This document shows positions 1-8,040 of a stretch of DNA of 23,397 nucleotides, one piece after another. The notes under the pieces are model-generated. The model ran no database searches, was not told the origin of the DNA, and was given only the letters and a program-made list of their open reading frames with translations. The translations under genes and the position numbers were made by a program. This stretch comes from Fluviibacter sp041311015 (GTDB lineage: Bacteria; Pseudomonadota; Gammaproteobacteria; Burkholderiales; Rhodocyclaceae), in the NCBI GenBank assembly GCA_041311015.1, contig JBFYKG010000015.1, forward strand, positions 1 to 23,397, in the 5' to 3' direction. Every line of letters begins with the position of its first letter. The stretch's first letter is position 1.

Positions 1-2477
1 TGCGTATTCAGATCGTCCAACCGGGTCTGGCATTCGCGACAGGAAAATTCGGCTTCCTGAACTTCGCGCTCGACCTTAACCATGGCATCGCGGGCATCCC
101 GCAGCGAACGGCTGGCTGCTTCACGAACGGACAATCGCTCGGTCAGCGAGGTCTGAGCTACGGCAACGGCACTTTCCAGGTTCTGAAGCAACGCCGAAAG
201 CTCTTCAAGGCGTGCCACTTCGCTGGCATGTTCCGTAGCCAATTCCGCCTGGGATTGTTTTAACGACTTGTGACGTTCCTCGTGGTGACGGATGGTCTGC
301 ACCAGACGTTCGTGCGCCATGGCGCGATCCGACAACTCACGCTGCGCGGTCTGTGTCTGCTGCCGCAGCGTTTCGAGCTGGTGCCGGCTAGATTGCAACT
401 GGTTGCGTGCCGCTTCAACAGCCCGCGCTGCATCTTCAACCGGACCAGACAGTTCGGCCACACGGGCCTCGGTCACTTCCAGCTCCTGCTGGCGTTCGAG
501 CAGGCCATGATCGGCGGCGTCCGGCGCAAAGAAGGTCACGCTGTAGCGGTCAAGCAGATGACCCTCACGCGTGACGACCATGTCACCGCCTGATAGCTGA
601 GCCTGCTGTGCCCTGGCGTCGGCCAGACTATTCGCCACACGAATTCCGGACAACCAGCGGGCCAGAATCGGTGTCAGCCCGGCTTCGAGACATTCAATCT
701 TGCCCAGTAACGCATCGCCACCCGTCACCGCATCTCCTGCCGAACCGGCCGGCAACATGAGGGTGACTCGCAGGCCCGGCGGTTCGGCAAACCAGCGATC
801 CAGATCCGGCAGCTGCTGCTGACCACAGGCAACGGCCTTGAGGCGGTCACGCAGCACGGCCTCTACGGCCAGCTCCCAGCCCGGTGCAACACGGATCTGT
901 TGCCAGAGCGCCGGGCGGTCCTGCAAACCGGCTTTTTTCAGCCAGTCCGGCAGACTGCCGGTCGCCTGTACGCGTTCCTGTAATTGTTTGAGCGCCTGAT
1001 GGCGCGCCTGTGTCCGCGTCAGCTCGTTCTGCAGCTCACGTTGCTGCTCGGTTGCTGTTTGCAGCGCCTGCTCGGCATCGTGCACAGCCTGTGCTGCAGC
1101 GGCCTGTTGTTCCTGCAAGGCTTCCAGCGCCATGCCGGCCGTTTCACGGGCTTCAGCAAGCACCTGTAACTGGTCGGTATCAGGCGGTATGAGCGCTGCT
1201 TCGTCACGAGCAAGCCGTTCAATCTGCTGATCCACCCGGGCCAGGTTCCTGTCGGCATTGGCCCGGTTTGCCTGAGCGACCTGCAGCCGCTGTTCCAAGC
1301 CAGAGAGTTCACCACGAAACTGGCTGGCCTGGGCCTGCGCGTCGCGTTCGGCATCTTCGAAAGCCGGCATCCCTTCCTGGGCTCGGGCCAGCATTTCCTG
1401 CGCCTGCGCCAAACGCATTGCGGCATGTTCCTGCAACTCGCCCCAGCGGATGATATCTTCTGCAGCCTGCCCCTGACGCTGTTGCCAGCTCTGCTTCTCG
1501 GTCGTCAGTTGCACCAGCCGCGCTTCGAGATTGCGACGTGTTTCCTGACGGTGGCGGATATCCGCTTCGATCGTAGCGACCTCGGCGTTAATACTAAAGA
1601 AGGCACTCTGCGCTGTCTGTACGGCATCGTTGGCCGTGTAATAGGCTTCACGCAGGGTTTCCAGCTCAGCTTCGATATTGCGCTGACGTGCAGTCGTTTC
1701 TTCCAGTTCGATCTGCGCGGCAGACAGGCCTGTCGACAGCGTCACGGCATCAGAGCGGCCCTCGTTCAGACGCACCGACCACAGCTTTTGCTGTGTACCC
1801 ATCAGTTCAGCCTGCAGGCCCTGATAACGCTCAGCCACTTCGGCCTGGCTTTCCAGACGGCTGATCTGCGTGCCCAGTTCCTGACGGATATCTTCCAGAC
1901 GGGCCAGGTTTTCACGGGTATCTGACAGACGGCCCTCGGTTTCCTTACGGCGCTCCTTGTAACGGGTGACACCGGCCGCTTCTTCCAGAAAGACGCGCAG
2001 CTCTTCAGGCTTGGCCTCGATGATGCGCGACACGGTACCCTGCCCGATGATCGCGTAGGCACGCGGCCCCAGACCGGTACCCATGAACAGATCCGTCACA
2101 TCCTTGCGACGCACCTTGAGGTTGTTAATAAAGTAATCCGACTGACCATTGCGGGTCAGCACCCGCTTGACCGACAGCTCGGCATATTGCGACCACTGAC
2201 CGACGGCGCGCCCCAGGCTGTTGTCAAAAACCATTTCCACGCTGGCACGGGAGACCGGTTTGCGGGTGGTCGTGCCATTGAAGATCACGTCCTGCATGGA
2301 TTCGCCACGCAGCTCGGTAGCCCGGGATTCACCCAGGACCCAGCGGACCGCATCGATGATGTTCGATTTGCCGCAGCCATTGGGCCCCACAACACCGATC
2401 AGCTGACCCGGCAGCTCTACATTAGTGGGATCGACAAAGGATTTGAAACCGGCGAGTTTGAGCTTATTAAGACGCAT
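1..2477 (-). CDS. smc: Chromosome segregation protein SMC, N-terminal ~825 residues (3' end outside window)
   Basis: SMC is the ATPase core of the bacterial condensin, which compacts and segregates the chromosome with ScpA and ScpB. The open frame starts at ATG 2477 and runs off the left edge with no stop, so the C-terminal coil and C-terminal head are missing here. Residues 1-50 carry the family start (MRLNKLKLAGFKSF) and a Walker A motif GPNGCGKS at 31-38. A long Gln/Glu/Ala-rich coiled coil follows to about residue 490. A globular hinge lies at about 495-655, beginning near TGSLPDWLKKAGL, and then the return coil begins. The usual family length is about 1,150-1,200 residues, so roughly 350 are outside. 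The gene diverges from queF across a 124-base spacer. The Shine-Dalgarno is weak; I chose the start from the conserved N-terminus. Presence of SMC argues against an enteric-type MukB genome. zipA and ligA often follow smc in this group, but that lies outside the window. Confidence 0.96.
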   Translation of the reverse strand, partial: MRLNKLKLAGFKSFVDPTNVELPGQLIGVVGPNGCGKSNIIDAVRWVLGESRATELRGESMQDVIFNGTTTRKPVSRASVEMVFDNSLGRAVGQWSQYAELSVKRVLTRNGQSDYFINNLKVRRKDVTDLFMGTGLGPRAYAIIGQGTVSRIIEAKPEELRVFLEEAAGVTRYKERRKETEGRLSDTRENLARLEDIRQELGTQISRLESQAEVAERYQGLQAELMGTQQKLWSVRLNEGRSDAVTLSTGLSAAQIELEETTARQRNIEAELETLREAYYTANDAVQTAQSAFFSINAEVATIEADIRHRQETRRNLEARLVQLTTEKQSWQQRQGQAAEDIIRWGELQEHAAMRLAQAQEMLARAQEGMPAFEDAERDAQAQASQFRGELSGLEQRLQVAQANRANADRNLARVDQQIERLARDEAALIPPDTDQLQVLAEARETAGMALEALQEQQAAAAQAVHDAEQALQTATEQQRELQNELTRTQARHQALKQLQERVQATGSLPDWLKKAGLQDRPALWQQIRVAPGWELAVEAVLRDRLKAVACGQQQLPDLDRWFAEPPGLRVTLMLPAGSAGDAVTGGDALLGKIECLEAGLTPILARWLSGIRVANSLADARAQQAQLSGGDMVVTREGHLLDRYSVTFFAPDAADHGLLERQQELEVTEARVAELSGPVEDAARAVEAARNQLQSSRHQLETLRQQTQTAQRELSDRAMAHERLVQTIRHHEERHKSLKQSQAELATEHASEVARLEELSALLQNLESAVAVAQTSLTERLSVREAASRSLRDARDAMVKVEREVQEAEFSCRECQTRLDDLNT

Positions 2478-2558
2478 AAATTCTGTTTTCGCCCTACAAA
2501 GGCGATAATCGGAGCGGCAGACCAGAAAAACGTCACTGAACTGCCAATAAAGGCTGCT

Positions 2559-2564
2559 TATAAT
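2559..2564 (+). promoter_or_regulatory. Candidate sigma-70 -10 element for queF, overlapping a reverse-strand -10 candidate for smc
   Basis: A perfect TATAAT lies 37 bases before the queF ATG, in the 124-base spacer between smc and queF. The best -35 at 17-base spacing is CTGAAC (2536-2541), which shares only the central TGA with TTGACA. On the other strand the same A/T patch reads TATTAT (2565-2560), so one A/T block could serve both genes, although I see no good -35 for smc. The queF Shine-Dalgarno is poor. The assignment is by motif only. Confidence 0.45.
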
Positions 2565-2601
2565 ATCAGCTGCGCCACCCCAAACCTACCCTCCGGACCC
2601 T

Positions 2602-3021
2602 ATGAGCACGCAACCTAGCAAGACGCTGGAAACTTTCCCGAACCCCACGCCTCAACGTGACTTCATCATTCACATGGAAGTCCCTGAATTCACGTGTCTT
2701 TGCCCAAAAACCGGGCAACCCGATTTCGCGACCCTGATTCTCGACTACATTCCCGATGAGCGCTGTGTCGAGCTCAAAAGCCTCAAGCTCTACATGTGGA
2801 GCTTCCGCGACGAGGGCGCCTTCCATGAAGCCGTCACAAACCGTATTCTCGACGATCTGGTGTCCGCCACGGCACCCCGCTTCATGCGCCTTACGGCCAA
2901 GTTCTATGTCCGCGGCGGCGTTTTCACGACCGTCATCGCCGAACATCGTAAACCCGGTTGGCAGCAGGCCACCCCCGTGACCCTGATCGATGTGCCCGGT
3001 CAGGCCAGCACCCGCGGCTAA
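2602..3021 (+). CDS. queF: NADPH-dependent preQ0 reductase QueF (7-cyano-7-deazaguanine reductase), unimodular type
   Basis: QueF reduces the nitrile of preQ0 to the amine preQ1 with two NADPH, the last free-base step in making the tRNA nucleoside queuosine; it is cytoplasmic. The 139-residue protein has the short, single-domain (YkvM-like) length rather than the ~280 residues of the E. coli-type tandem form. The sequence around residues 28-42, PEFTCLCPKTGQPDFA, holds the nucleophilic cysteine that forms the thioimide (Cys34) and the acid-base aspartate (Asp41), seven residues apart as in characterised QueF. ELKSLKLYMWSFR (about 57-69) is the family NADPH/substrate motif ahead of a helix with HEAVTNRILDDL. 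The ATG at 2602 gives the expected N-terminus. I see no other queuosine genes nearby and no preQ1 riboswitch in front. A small secreted-protein gene follows after 49 bases. Confidence 0.96.
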   Translation: MSTQPSKTLETFPNPTPQRDFIIHMEVPEFTCLCPKTGQPDFATLILDYIPDERCVELKSLKLYMWSFRDEGAFHEAVTNRILDDLVSATAPRFMRLTAKFYVRGGVFTTVIAEHRKPGWQQATPVTLIDVPGQASTRG

Positions 3022-3027
3022 TATAAT
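3022..3027 (+). promoter_or_regulatory. Candidate -10 element for the small secreted-protein gene
   Basis: TATAAT occurs immediately after the queF stop and 43 bases before the chosen start at 3071. No convincing -35 hexamer is found 16-18 bases upstream. The gene could therefore have its own promoter or be read through from queF. The call rests on the hexamer and its position alone. Confidence 0.3.
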
Positions 3028-3070
3028 CATTACGCAGACCAACCCGGTCTCCCACTCCAGCGAGGACCTC

Positions 3071-3439
3071 ATGACCCGTATGACTGCTCGAACCCTTGTG
3101 ATCGCCCTCTCCCTGCTGGGCGGCAGCCTGGCCCAGGCGGCCAACATGGCCTTCATGGTCGATCAGGCCATGTCCCGCTTTTCAGAGAAGGATGCCGAGT
3201 TCTTTAACGCCGCCGCAGCGCAGGCCCTGACGGGTAAGGATGGCACGGATGTGCGCTGGAGCAACCCGGCCACGGGCGCTTTCGGCACAGTGACGCCCTA
3301 CCCGGACCCGCAAAAGAATCCGGACTGTCGCGAACTGCATATGGTCAGCGTGGCAGAAAACGTCAAGAGCGGTGGTTACTACCGTTTCTGTAAGCGCTCT
3401 GACGGTAGCTGGCAACCGGCCGTCGCAACCAAGCGCTAA
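3071..3439 (+). CDS. Small exported protein with a 17-kDa surface-antigen (RT0821/Lpp0805)-like domain
   Basis: Function is not known. I chose ATG 3071 because CGAGGA sits 4 bases upstream and it gives a clean signal peptide; an earlier in-frame ATG at 2990 would overlap queF. The 122-residue product starts MTRMTARTL, has a hydrophobic core (VIALSLLGGSL) and a signal-peptidase I site AQA|AN after residue 23. There is no lipobox cysteine, so a soluble periplasmic or secreted protein is expected. Mature residues 52-117 follow the pattern ALTGKDGTDVRWSNPATG...GTVTP...CREL...C.RSDGSWQ, which resembles the C-terminal domain of the rickettsial 17-kDa antigen / RT0821 family. Its two cysteines (86 and 107) could form a disulfide. 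The glycine-zipper and lipid anchor found in many relatives are absent. The family call is from pattern memory and is moderate; the export call is strong. Confidence 0.75.
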   Translation: MTRMTARTLVIALSLLGGSLAQAANMAFMVDQAMSRFSEKDAEFFNAAAAQALTGKDGTDVRWSNPATGAFGTVTPYPDPQKNPDCRELHMVSVAENVKSGGYYRFCKRSDGSWQPAVATKR

Positions 3440-3450
3440 AACCATATCGA

Positions 3451-4830
3451 TCAGGCGACCGATCGATCCCGACGCCTGACCGACTGCACCCAGAGCAGCA
3501 AGCCGCACAACCCCAACGCAGCCACCAGGGTTGCGATCAGGGCTGCGCACCAGAAGCCAGCGGCCCCCATCGGTGCGAGTCCAACCGTTGACAGCCCCTC
3601 AAAGGCCAACCAGTAGCCGCCGCCCAACCCAAAGAGCCAGAATGACGCCAGGTGGACGCCCAGCGGCACCAGCGTCACGTGGTAACCGCGCAGTGCAAAT
3701 CCGGCAATCGTCTGCAATGCATCAGAAACTTGGTAGGCCGCCACGTAGCCAATGAGTCCGACGGCAACAACCTGCACGGCCGGATCCGGTGATCCCAGTG
3801 CCGCCAGCGGCTCACGAAAAACCCATAGCAGCAGGCCCAGCAACAAGGCACCAATCCCGGCCAGCCTGAAAGCACTGCGCGCTACCGCTTCAGCGCCCCG
3901 TGCATCGGTTGCCCCATCAGCCTGCCCGACCAGGGCCGCAGTGGCCGTTCCGATGGCCAGCGGCAGCATATAGACCATCGCCGAAATATTGGCAACGATC
4001 CGGTGACCGGAGAGAATTTCCGGTCCCAGACGGGCAATAAAAATGGCCATCAGGGTAAACGCCGAGATCTCGACAAAATAGGAAAGCCCCATGGGCACGC
4101 CCACGCGTAGCAGATGCCTCTGCGTGGCCAGGTCCGGGCGGCCCGGCCACAAACCGCGCGTTCCCATCAGAGCCCGATAATTGGCAGATCGCCAGAGCAC
4201 CAGCAGCCCCGTCAGACAAACCAGCCAGGCCAAGAGCGCCTGAGAGCCTGCAGCCCCCACCGCGCCCAGCCCCAGCCCAACCGTAACGCCACCGATACTG
4301 ATCGAATCGGCGAGCAGCGGCGCCAGCAGCGCGTGACACGACGTCTGCGCCAGACTCATCCACATCAGAGGCCGCGTCCGGCCGACGCCACCCGCAATGG
4401 CATGAAATGCGCGATACCCCAGCGAGGCGGGCAATGAAAATGCCAGCACACGCAGATAGTCGGTGGTCATCGCCGCCACCGGGTCCGAGAGTTGCGCATA
4501 GGCAATCATCCAGCCGGGAAACCAGAGAATCAGATCGCCCACAACCGCCAGCAGTAGCACCAGCCAGAAGGCTTGACGGATCAGATGCGCCGCTGCCGCC
4601 GGGTCATTTTTACCCAACCGGTGCGCCACACCGGGGAGCAACGACTGCACCACCCCGGAAAACGCCAGCGCCACCGACACGTAGATGCTGGCGCCCACAG
4701 CCAGCGCGGCCAACTCATCTGTCCCCGCACGACCCACCACAACCGTATCGATTGCCATCATGCCAATGGTGGCCAATTGGGCCACCAGCACCGGCCAGGC
4801 CAGACGGATCACCCGGCGCGTGCTACCCAT
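3451..4830 (-). CDS. MATE-family multidrug/sodium (or proton) antiporter
   Basis: This is a 459-residue inner-membrane exporter of the NorM/DinF (MATE) family, which expels cationic drugs or metabolites using a Na+ or H+ gradient; its substrate cannot be read from sequence. The first membrane helix (about residues 8-28) ends in the family motif MMAIDTVVVGR, with the conserved acidic residue in ID. Length and the repeated hydrophobic segments fit 12 helices in two six-helix halves, the second half beginning near the HLLRVGVPMGLSYFVEISAF stretch. ATG 4830 is preceded in frame by GTG 4833; AAAGGG sits just upstream and overlaps the end of the preceding gene, so either is possible. It is the last gene of the ppk2-ppx-CbiM-like run, 6 bases after its neighbour's stop, and converges on the secreted-protein gene with an 11-base gap. 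Confidence 0.9.
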   Translation of the reverse strand: MGSTRRVIRLAWPVLVAQLATIGMMAIDTVVVGRAGTDELAALAVGASIYVSVALAFSGVVQSLLPGVAHRLGKNDPAAAAHLIRQAFWLVLLLAVVGDLILWFPGWMIAYAQLSDPVAAMTTDYLRVLAFSLPASLGYRAFHAIAGGVGRTRPLMWMSLAQTSCHALLAPLLADSISIGGVTVGLGLGAVGAAGSQALLAWLVCLTGLLVLWRSANYRALMGTRGLWPGRPDLATQRHLLRVGVPMGLSYFVEISAFTLMAIFIARLGPEILSGHRIVANISAMVYMLPLAIGTATAALVGQADGATDARGAEAVARSAFRLAGIGALLLGLLLWVFREPLAALGSPDPAVQVVAVGLIGYVAAYQVSDALQTIAGFALRGYHVTLVPLGVHLASFWLFGLGGGYWLAFEGLSTVGLAPMGAAGFWCAALIATLVAALGLCGLLLWVQSVRRRDRSVA

Positions 4831-4836
4831 CACCCT

Positions 4837-5496
4837 TTAGGCCTGATCAATGTAACGGACGGCGTCGAACATGGCGACCTGCTCTGGCCGGTACACCACC
4901 AGCACCGTCAACAGCATGCCGGTGAGCCACGCTTCTGAAAACGCCACCAGCAACCAGTACGATGCAAAATCCTCCAGCATGCCGGCCCAGGGATACACCT
5001 GCATCAGCCAGAGCACACCGGCCAGCGTCCAGCCCGTCAGCAGCACCACGCCGGCACTCGCAAAGAAACCACCCACAAAAATGAAGACGAAGATATTTGT
5101 CGGCAGGCGTGCGACCAGACGACTGAAGCCAACACTCAGGATCACGGGCCAGAAAACCAGGAGACAGGCGTTCAATCCCAGATAGGCCAAGCCCTCCTGC
5201 GTCGTGACATAGAGTGAGAGCAGCGCAATGCTGAGCGGCAACACAGCCAGCGCCGGACCGAATACCAGGGTACAGAGCATGGCACCCAGGAGATGGAGCG
5301 ATAACCCGGGCATCGTACCGGCCCGGATCTGCCACAGCACCATCAGCGCAACGGTCGCAATGACAACGGGTACCCAGGGGATGTCGCGCTCAGCCCACTG
5401 CGCCCGCAGCGACAGCCCGACCCGAAGATAGCCCATAAAGGCCAACCCGAAACCGAATGCGGCCCAGAGGGGATCTATCTGGGTCAGCGGAATCAC
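4837..5496 (-). CDS. CbiM-like integral membrane protein (COG3235-type, ECF-permease fold)
   Basis: This 219-residue, very hydrophobic protein has about six to seven membrane spans and resembles the CbiM/NikM substrate-binding subunits of cobalt/nickel ECF transporters. The most recognisable stretch is TMPGLSLHLLGAML (residues 61-74), matching the family's conserved His-Leu-Leu-Gly turn (His68). However, the N-terminus is MIPLTQIDPLW and not the Met-His start whose amino group and His2 chelate metal in CbiM/NikM. No CbiN, CbiQ/EcfT or CbiO/EcfA ATPase gene is present in the window. The start is GTG 5496, overlapping the ppx stop by four bases (GTGA), so translation is probably coupled. The stop lies 6 bases before the MATE ATG. 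Transport role and substrate are unknown; a metal function is only inferred from the fold. Confidence 0.7.
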   Translation of the reverse strand: MIPLTQIDPLWAAFGFGLAFMGYLRVGLSLRAQWAERDIPWVPVVIATVALMVLWQIRAGTMPGLSLHLLGAMLCTLVFGPALAVLPLSIALLSLYVTTQEGLAYLGLNACLLVFWPVILSVGFSRLVARLPTNIFVFIFVGGFFASAGVVLLTGWTLAGVLWLMQVYPWAGMLEDFASYWLLVAFSEAWLTGMLLTVLVVYRPEQVAMFDAVRYIDQA

Positions 5497-6998
5497 TTGC
5501 GGGTGGCCCGGATGCGGAGCCGGAATCCGGCTTCGTCCCAGATATCGCTCTCATCCTGCAACGCCGCGGCGGTCATCGGGTTTTCATCTAGCCAGACGCC
5601 GGGTAACTGCAGGGTAAAGCCGTTAACCGTTTCTCTGGCCTGCAGCGGCGGTGCCGCACCTTCAAGCCGCGCACGGTGCAGAATTGCTGCCAGCCTGAGT
5701 GCCAGTATCTGTCGCCAGGCAATATCTTCCCGGTTCAGCGTATCCACTTTGTTGAGCTTGCCCCGGTGACACAGCACCAGCAGCGCCAGGCGTGCCTGAT
5801 CCATCTTAGAGAAACCGGGCATATCGGCATAACTGAGGATGTAGGCGCCGTGCTTGTGGTAACCCGTATGGGCAATCGATAACCCCACCTCGTGCAGACT
5901 GGCCGCCCAGTTGATGAACTGCAGATCACGCTCCAGCTCTTCGGACTTGCGAAGCTTGAGCCCCATCAGGTCCCGGAAAATGATCGACGCCGTATCGCCA
6001 ACCCGTTCGGCCTGACCCGACTCGATCTGATAACGCCGCTGGAACTGCTTGACGGTCGCCATCCGCATATCGTGGTGATGGAAGCGCCCCAGCAGGTCAT
6101 ATAGCACCCCCAGTCGGAGCGCGCCATCGGCGTAGGTCACATGCTCCAGGCCGAGGGTATCGAGAATCGCTGACATGATGGCGATACCGCCCGGCAGCAC
6201 CGGGATCCGGTCCGCCTTGACCCCCTCAAGCGGTAAAGCATCCATGCGCTTATGACGCAGCATCAGGGTACACAGGCGATCCAGACCCAGCCGCGTGATC
6301 CCGCTCAGGCCGCCCGGATTAAGATCATTCTGTTCCAGAATCTCGGCAATTGCCTTGGCGGTGCCGGAGGATCCGATCGCCTCGCCCCAGCCGGTTTTAC
6401 GATAAGCATGGGCGATGACCGAGACCTCTTTGGCCGCAGCCATCTGCGCTTCCTGCAGGCGCTTTCGCTCGATCACGCCATCAGGGAAATAACGCAGCGA
6501 ATAACTGACGCAACCCATGAACAGGGATTCCAGACACAACGGCTTCATGCCTGCACCAATGATGAACTCGGTTGAACCCCCGCCGATATCGAAGACCAGC
6601 CGTTGCTCATCGGTGGCCGGCAGCGAATGTACCGCGCCAATATAGATCAGTCGGGCTTCTTCGCGCCCGGCGATGATTTCAATCGGAAAACCCAGCGCCG
6701 CTTCGGCCTCACGCAGAAAAGGTGTCGCATTCTTGGCAACACGCAACGCATTGGTGGCCACGGCACGAACCGCTTCGGGCGGCAAGCCCCGGATGCGTTC
6801 GCCGAAACGCGATAGCGCCTCCAACGCCCGGTCCTGTGAGGCCCGGTCCAGACTTTTATCGGTTTGCAACCCCGAGGCCAGCCGTACCGATTCCTTCAGG
6901 GAATCCAGCGTGTAGATCTGATCGTCCACCACCCGCCCGACCTCGAGACGGAAACTGTTGGAACCCAGATCAACAGCCGCGATCGATTCGTATTGCAT
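5493..6998 (-). CDS. ppx: Exopolyphosphatase / guanosine pentaphosphate phosphohydrolase (Ppx/GppA)
   Basis: Ppx/GppA enzymes remove terminal phosphate from polyphosphate and, in some members, convert pppGpp to ppGpp; they are cytoplasmic. The 501-residue protein has the ASKHA two-lobe fold signatures: phosphate loop AAVDLGSNSFRLEV at 7-20, the GREEARLIYIG motif at 111-121 that contains the catalytic glutamate, and the second phosphate loop DIGGGSTEF at 137-145. A C-terminal HD-like helical region carries SLHEVGLSIAHTGYHKHGAY, typical of the long Ppx form (E. coli Ppx is 513 residues). ATG 6998 lies 5 bases after the ppk2 stop, with GGAG ten bases upstream of it. It is in an operon with ppk2 (polyphosphate kinase) and overlaps the next gene. 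Whether it prefers polyphosphate or pppGpp cannot be decided from sequence; the ppk2 neighbour favours polyphosphate. Confidence 0.94.
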   Translation of the reverse strand: MQYESIAAVDLGSNSFRLEVGRVVDDQIYTLDSLKESVRLASGLQTDKSLDRASQDRALEALSRFGERIRGLPPEAVRAVATNALRVAKNATPFLREAEAALGFPIEIIAGREEARLIYIGAVHSLPATDEQRLVFDIGGGSTEFIIGAGMKPLCLESLFMGCVSYSLRYFPDGVIERKRLQEAQMAAAKEVSVIAHAYRKTGWGEAIGSSGTAKAIAEILEQNDLNPGGLSGITRLGLDRLCTLMLRHKRMDALPLEGVKADRIPVLPGGIAIMSAILDTLGLEHVTYADGALRLGVLYDLLGRFHHHDMRMATVKQFQRRYQIESGQAERVGDTASIIFRDLMGLKLRKSEELERDLQFINWAASLHEVGLSIAHTGYHKHGAYILSYADMPGFSKMDQARLALLVLCHRGKLNKVDTLNREDIAWRQILALRLAAILHRARLEGAAPPLQARETVNGFTLQLPGVWLDENPMTAAALQDESDIWDEAGFRLRIRATRK

Positions 6999-7003
6999 CG
7001 CGC

Positions 7004-7960
7004 TCAGTCTCCGGAATAGTAATCCGGCACGATCATCGACTCGGGCACCGGATGGCGAACGTAATCAGGATTGTGCTGGCGCTTCGGCAAGGCAACGGGT
7101 TCATGGGGTACATCGGTATAGGGCACCTGCGAGAGCAGATGACGTATACAGTTCAGGCGGGCCAGTTTTTTATCGTTACCCGGCACCACCCACCATGGCG
7201 CTTCGGGAATATTGGTGCGGTCAAGCATGTCCTCTTTGGTGCGGGTGTATTCTTCCCAGCGCGCACGCGATTCCAGATCCATCGGACTGAGCTTCCACTG
7301 CTTGAGCGGATCGTTGATCCGGCTGAGGAATCGTACGTGCTGCTCCTCATCATTGATCGAGAACCAGTACTTGACGATCTGGATCCCGGAACGGACCAGC
7401 ATGCGTTCGAATTCCGGGACGGAGCGAAAAAACTCCTCGCAGTCATCTTCAGTACAGAAACCCATGACGCGCTCGACCCCAGCCCGGTTGTACCAGCTAC
7501 GATCGAATAGCACGATTTCACCCGCGGCCGGAAAATGCGGGACGTAACGCTGGAAGTACCACTGGGTTTTTTCGCGGTCACTGGGTGCCGGTAGCGCCAC
7601 GGTCCGCACCACCCGCGGATTCAGGCGCTGGGTAATACGCTTGATCACCCCGCCCTTACCTGCCGCATCACGTCCTTCGAAGATGATGATCATGCGATGC
7701 CCCGTGTGCGCCACCCAATCCTGCAGCTTGATCAACTCGCCCTGCAAGCGGAGCAATTCACGGAAATAGTGCCGCCGTTTGATGGCCGCCGCCTGCTTTT
7801 CTGCAGGCGTCCTACTCAGCACTTCTTCAAAGCGCTGGTCATCGAGCTCCATCTCGAGTTCTTCGTCATAGCTATCCAGCAACTCGCGTTCGAGACGGCG
7901 GTGCAGCTCGGCGATATCCTGGGCTTTATCGTCGGGGGTATGAGGTGTTTCGTGCGTCAT
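7004..7960 (-). CDS. ppk2: Polyphosphate kinase 2 (PPK2 family, single domain)
   Basis: PPK2 enzymes transfer phosphate between polyphosphate and nucleotides, usually favouring nucleotide phosphorylation from polyphosphate. The 318-residue single-domain length, with a charged N-terminal extension, fits class I. Walker A is FEGRDAAGKGG (GRDAAGKGG at 96-104), and Walker B with the catalytic basic patch is LFDRSWYNRAGVERVMGF (about 151-168). The lid-side sequence LSPMDLESRARWEEYTRTKEDML follows at about 221-243, and PWWVVPGNDKKLARLN near 250-266. Residues 1-60 are acidic and helical (repeated Glu/Asp/Arg). ATG 7960 is 80 bases downstream of the relA stop; TACAAT (minus strand, 8003-7998) could be a -10 for this operon, but no good -35 accompanies it and I see no terminator after relA. 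First gene of ppk2-ppx-CbiM-like-MATE. Whether ADP or GDP is the acceptor is not readable here. Confidence 0.95.
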   Translation of the reverse strand: MTHETPHTPDDKAQDIAELHRRLERELLDSYDEELEMELDDQRFEEVLSRTPAEKQAAAIKRRHYFRELLRLQGELIKLQDWVAHTGHRMIIIFEGRDAAGKGGVIKRITQRLNPRVVRTVALPAPSDREKTQWYFQRYVPHFPAAGEIVLFDRSWYNRAGVERVMGFCTEDDCEEFFRSVPEFERMLVRSGIQIVKYWFSINDEEQHVRFLSRINDPLKQWKLSPMDLESRARWEEYTRTKEDMLDRTNIPEAPWWVVPGNDKKLARLNCIRHLLSQVPYTDVPHEPVALPKRQHNPDYVRHPVPESMIVPDYYSGD

Positions 7961-8040
7961 ATCTGTCTACTGTCTGGTCGTTCGGTATCTAAACGCTATT
8001 GTATTGATCATTGGGGCGGAAATTATTTCAACGCATGAAA

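Noticed and set aside
2478..2601. preQ1 riboswitch before queF
   Set aside because: I found no preQ1-I style hairpin with an A-rich tail, nor any sequestered Shine-Dalgarno, in this spacer.
2566..3156. 196-residue reverse-strand open frame over queF and the secreted-protein gene
   Set aside because: It is an antisense shadow of two genes with clear family motifs and shows no recognisable domain.
3451..3479. Possible terminator hairpin TCAGGCG / CGCCTGA between the secreted protein and the MATE gene
   Set aside because: The stem is 7 bp with a 15-base loop, lies inside the MATE coding end, and has no T-tract in either direction.
6722..7510. 262-residue forward open frame over ppx and ppk2
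   Set aside because: It lies antisense to two strongly supported enzyme genes and its sequence is biased, without domains; GC-rich third positions explain the lack of stops.
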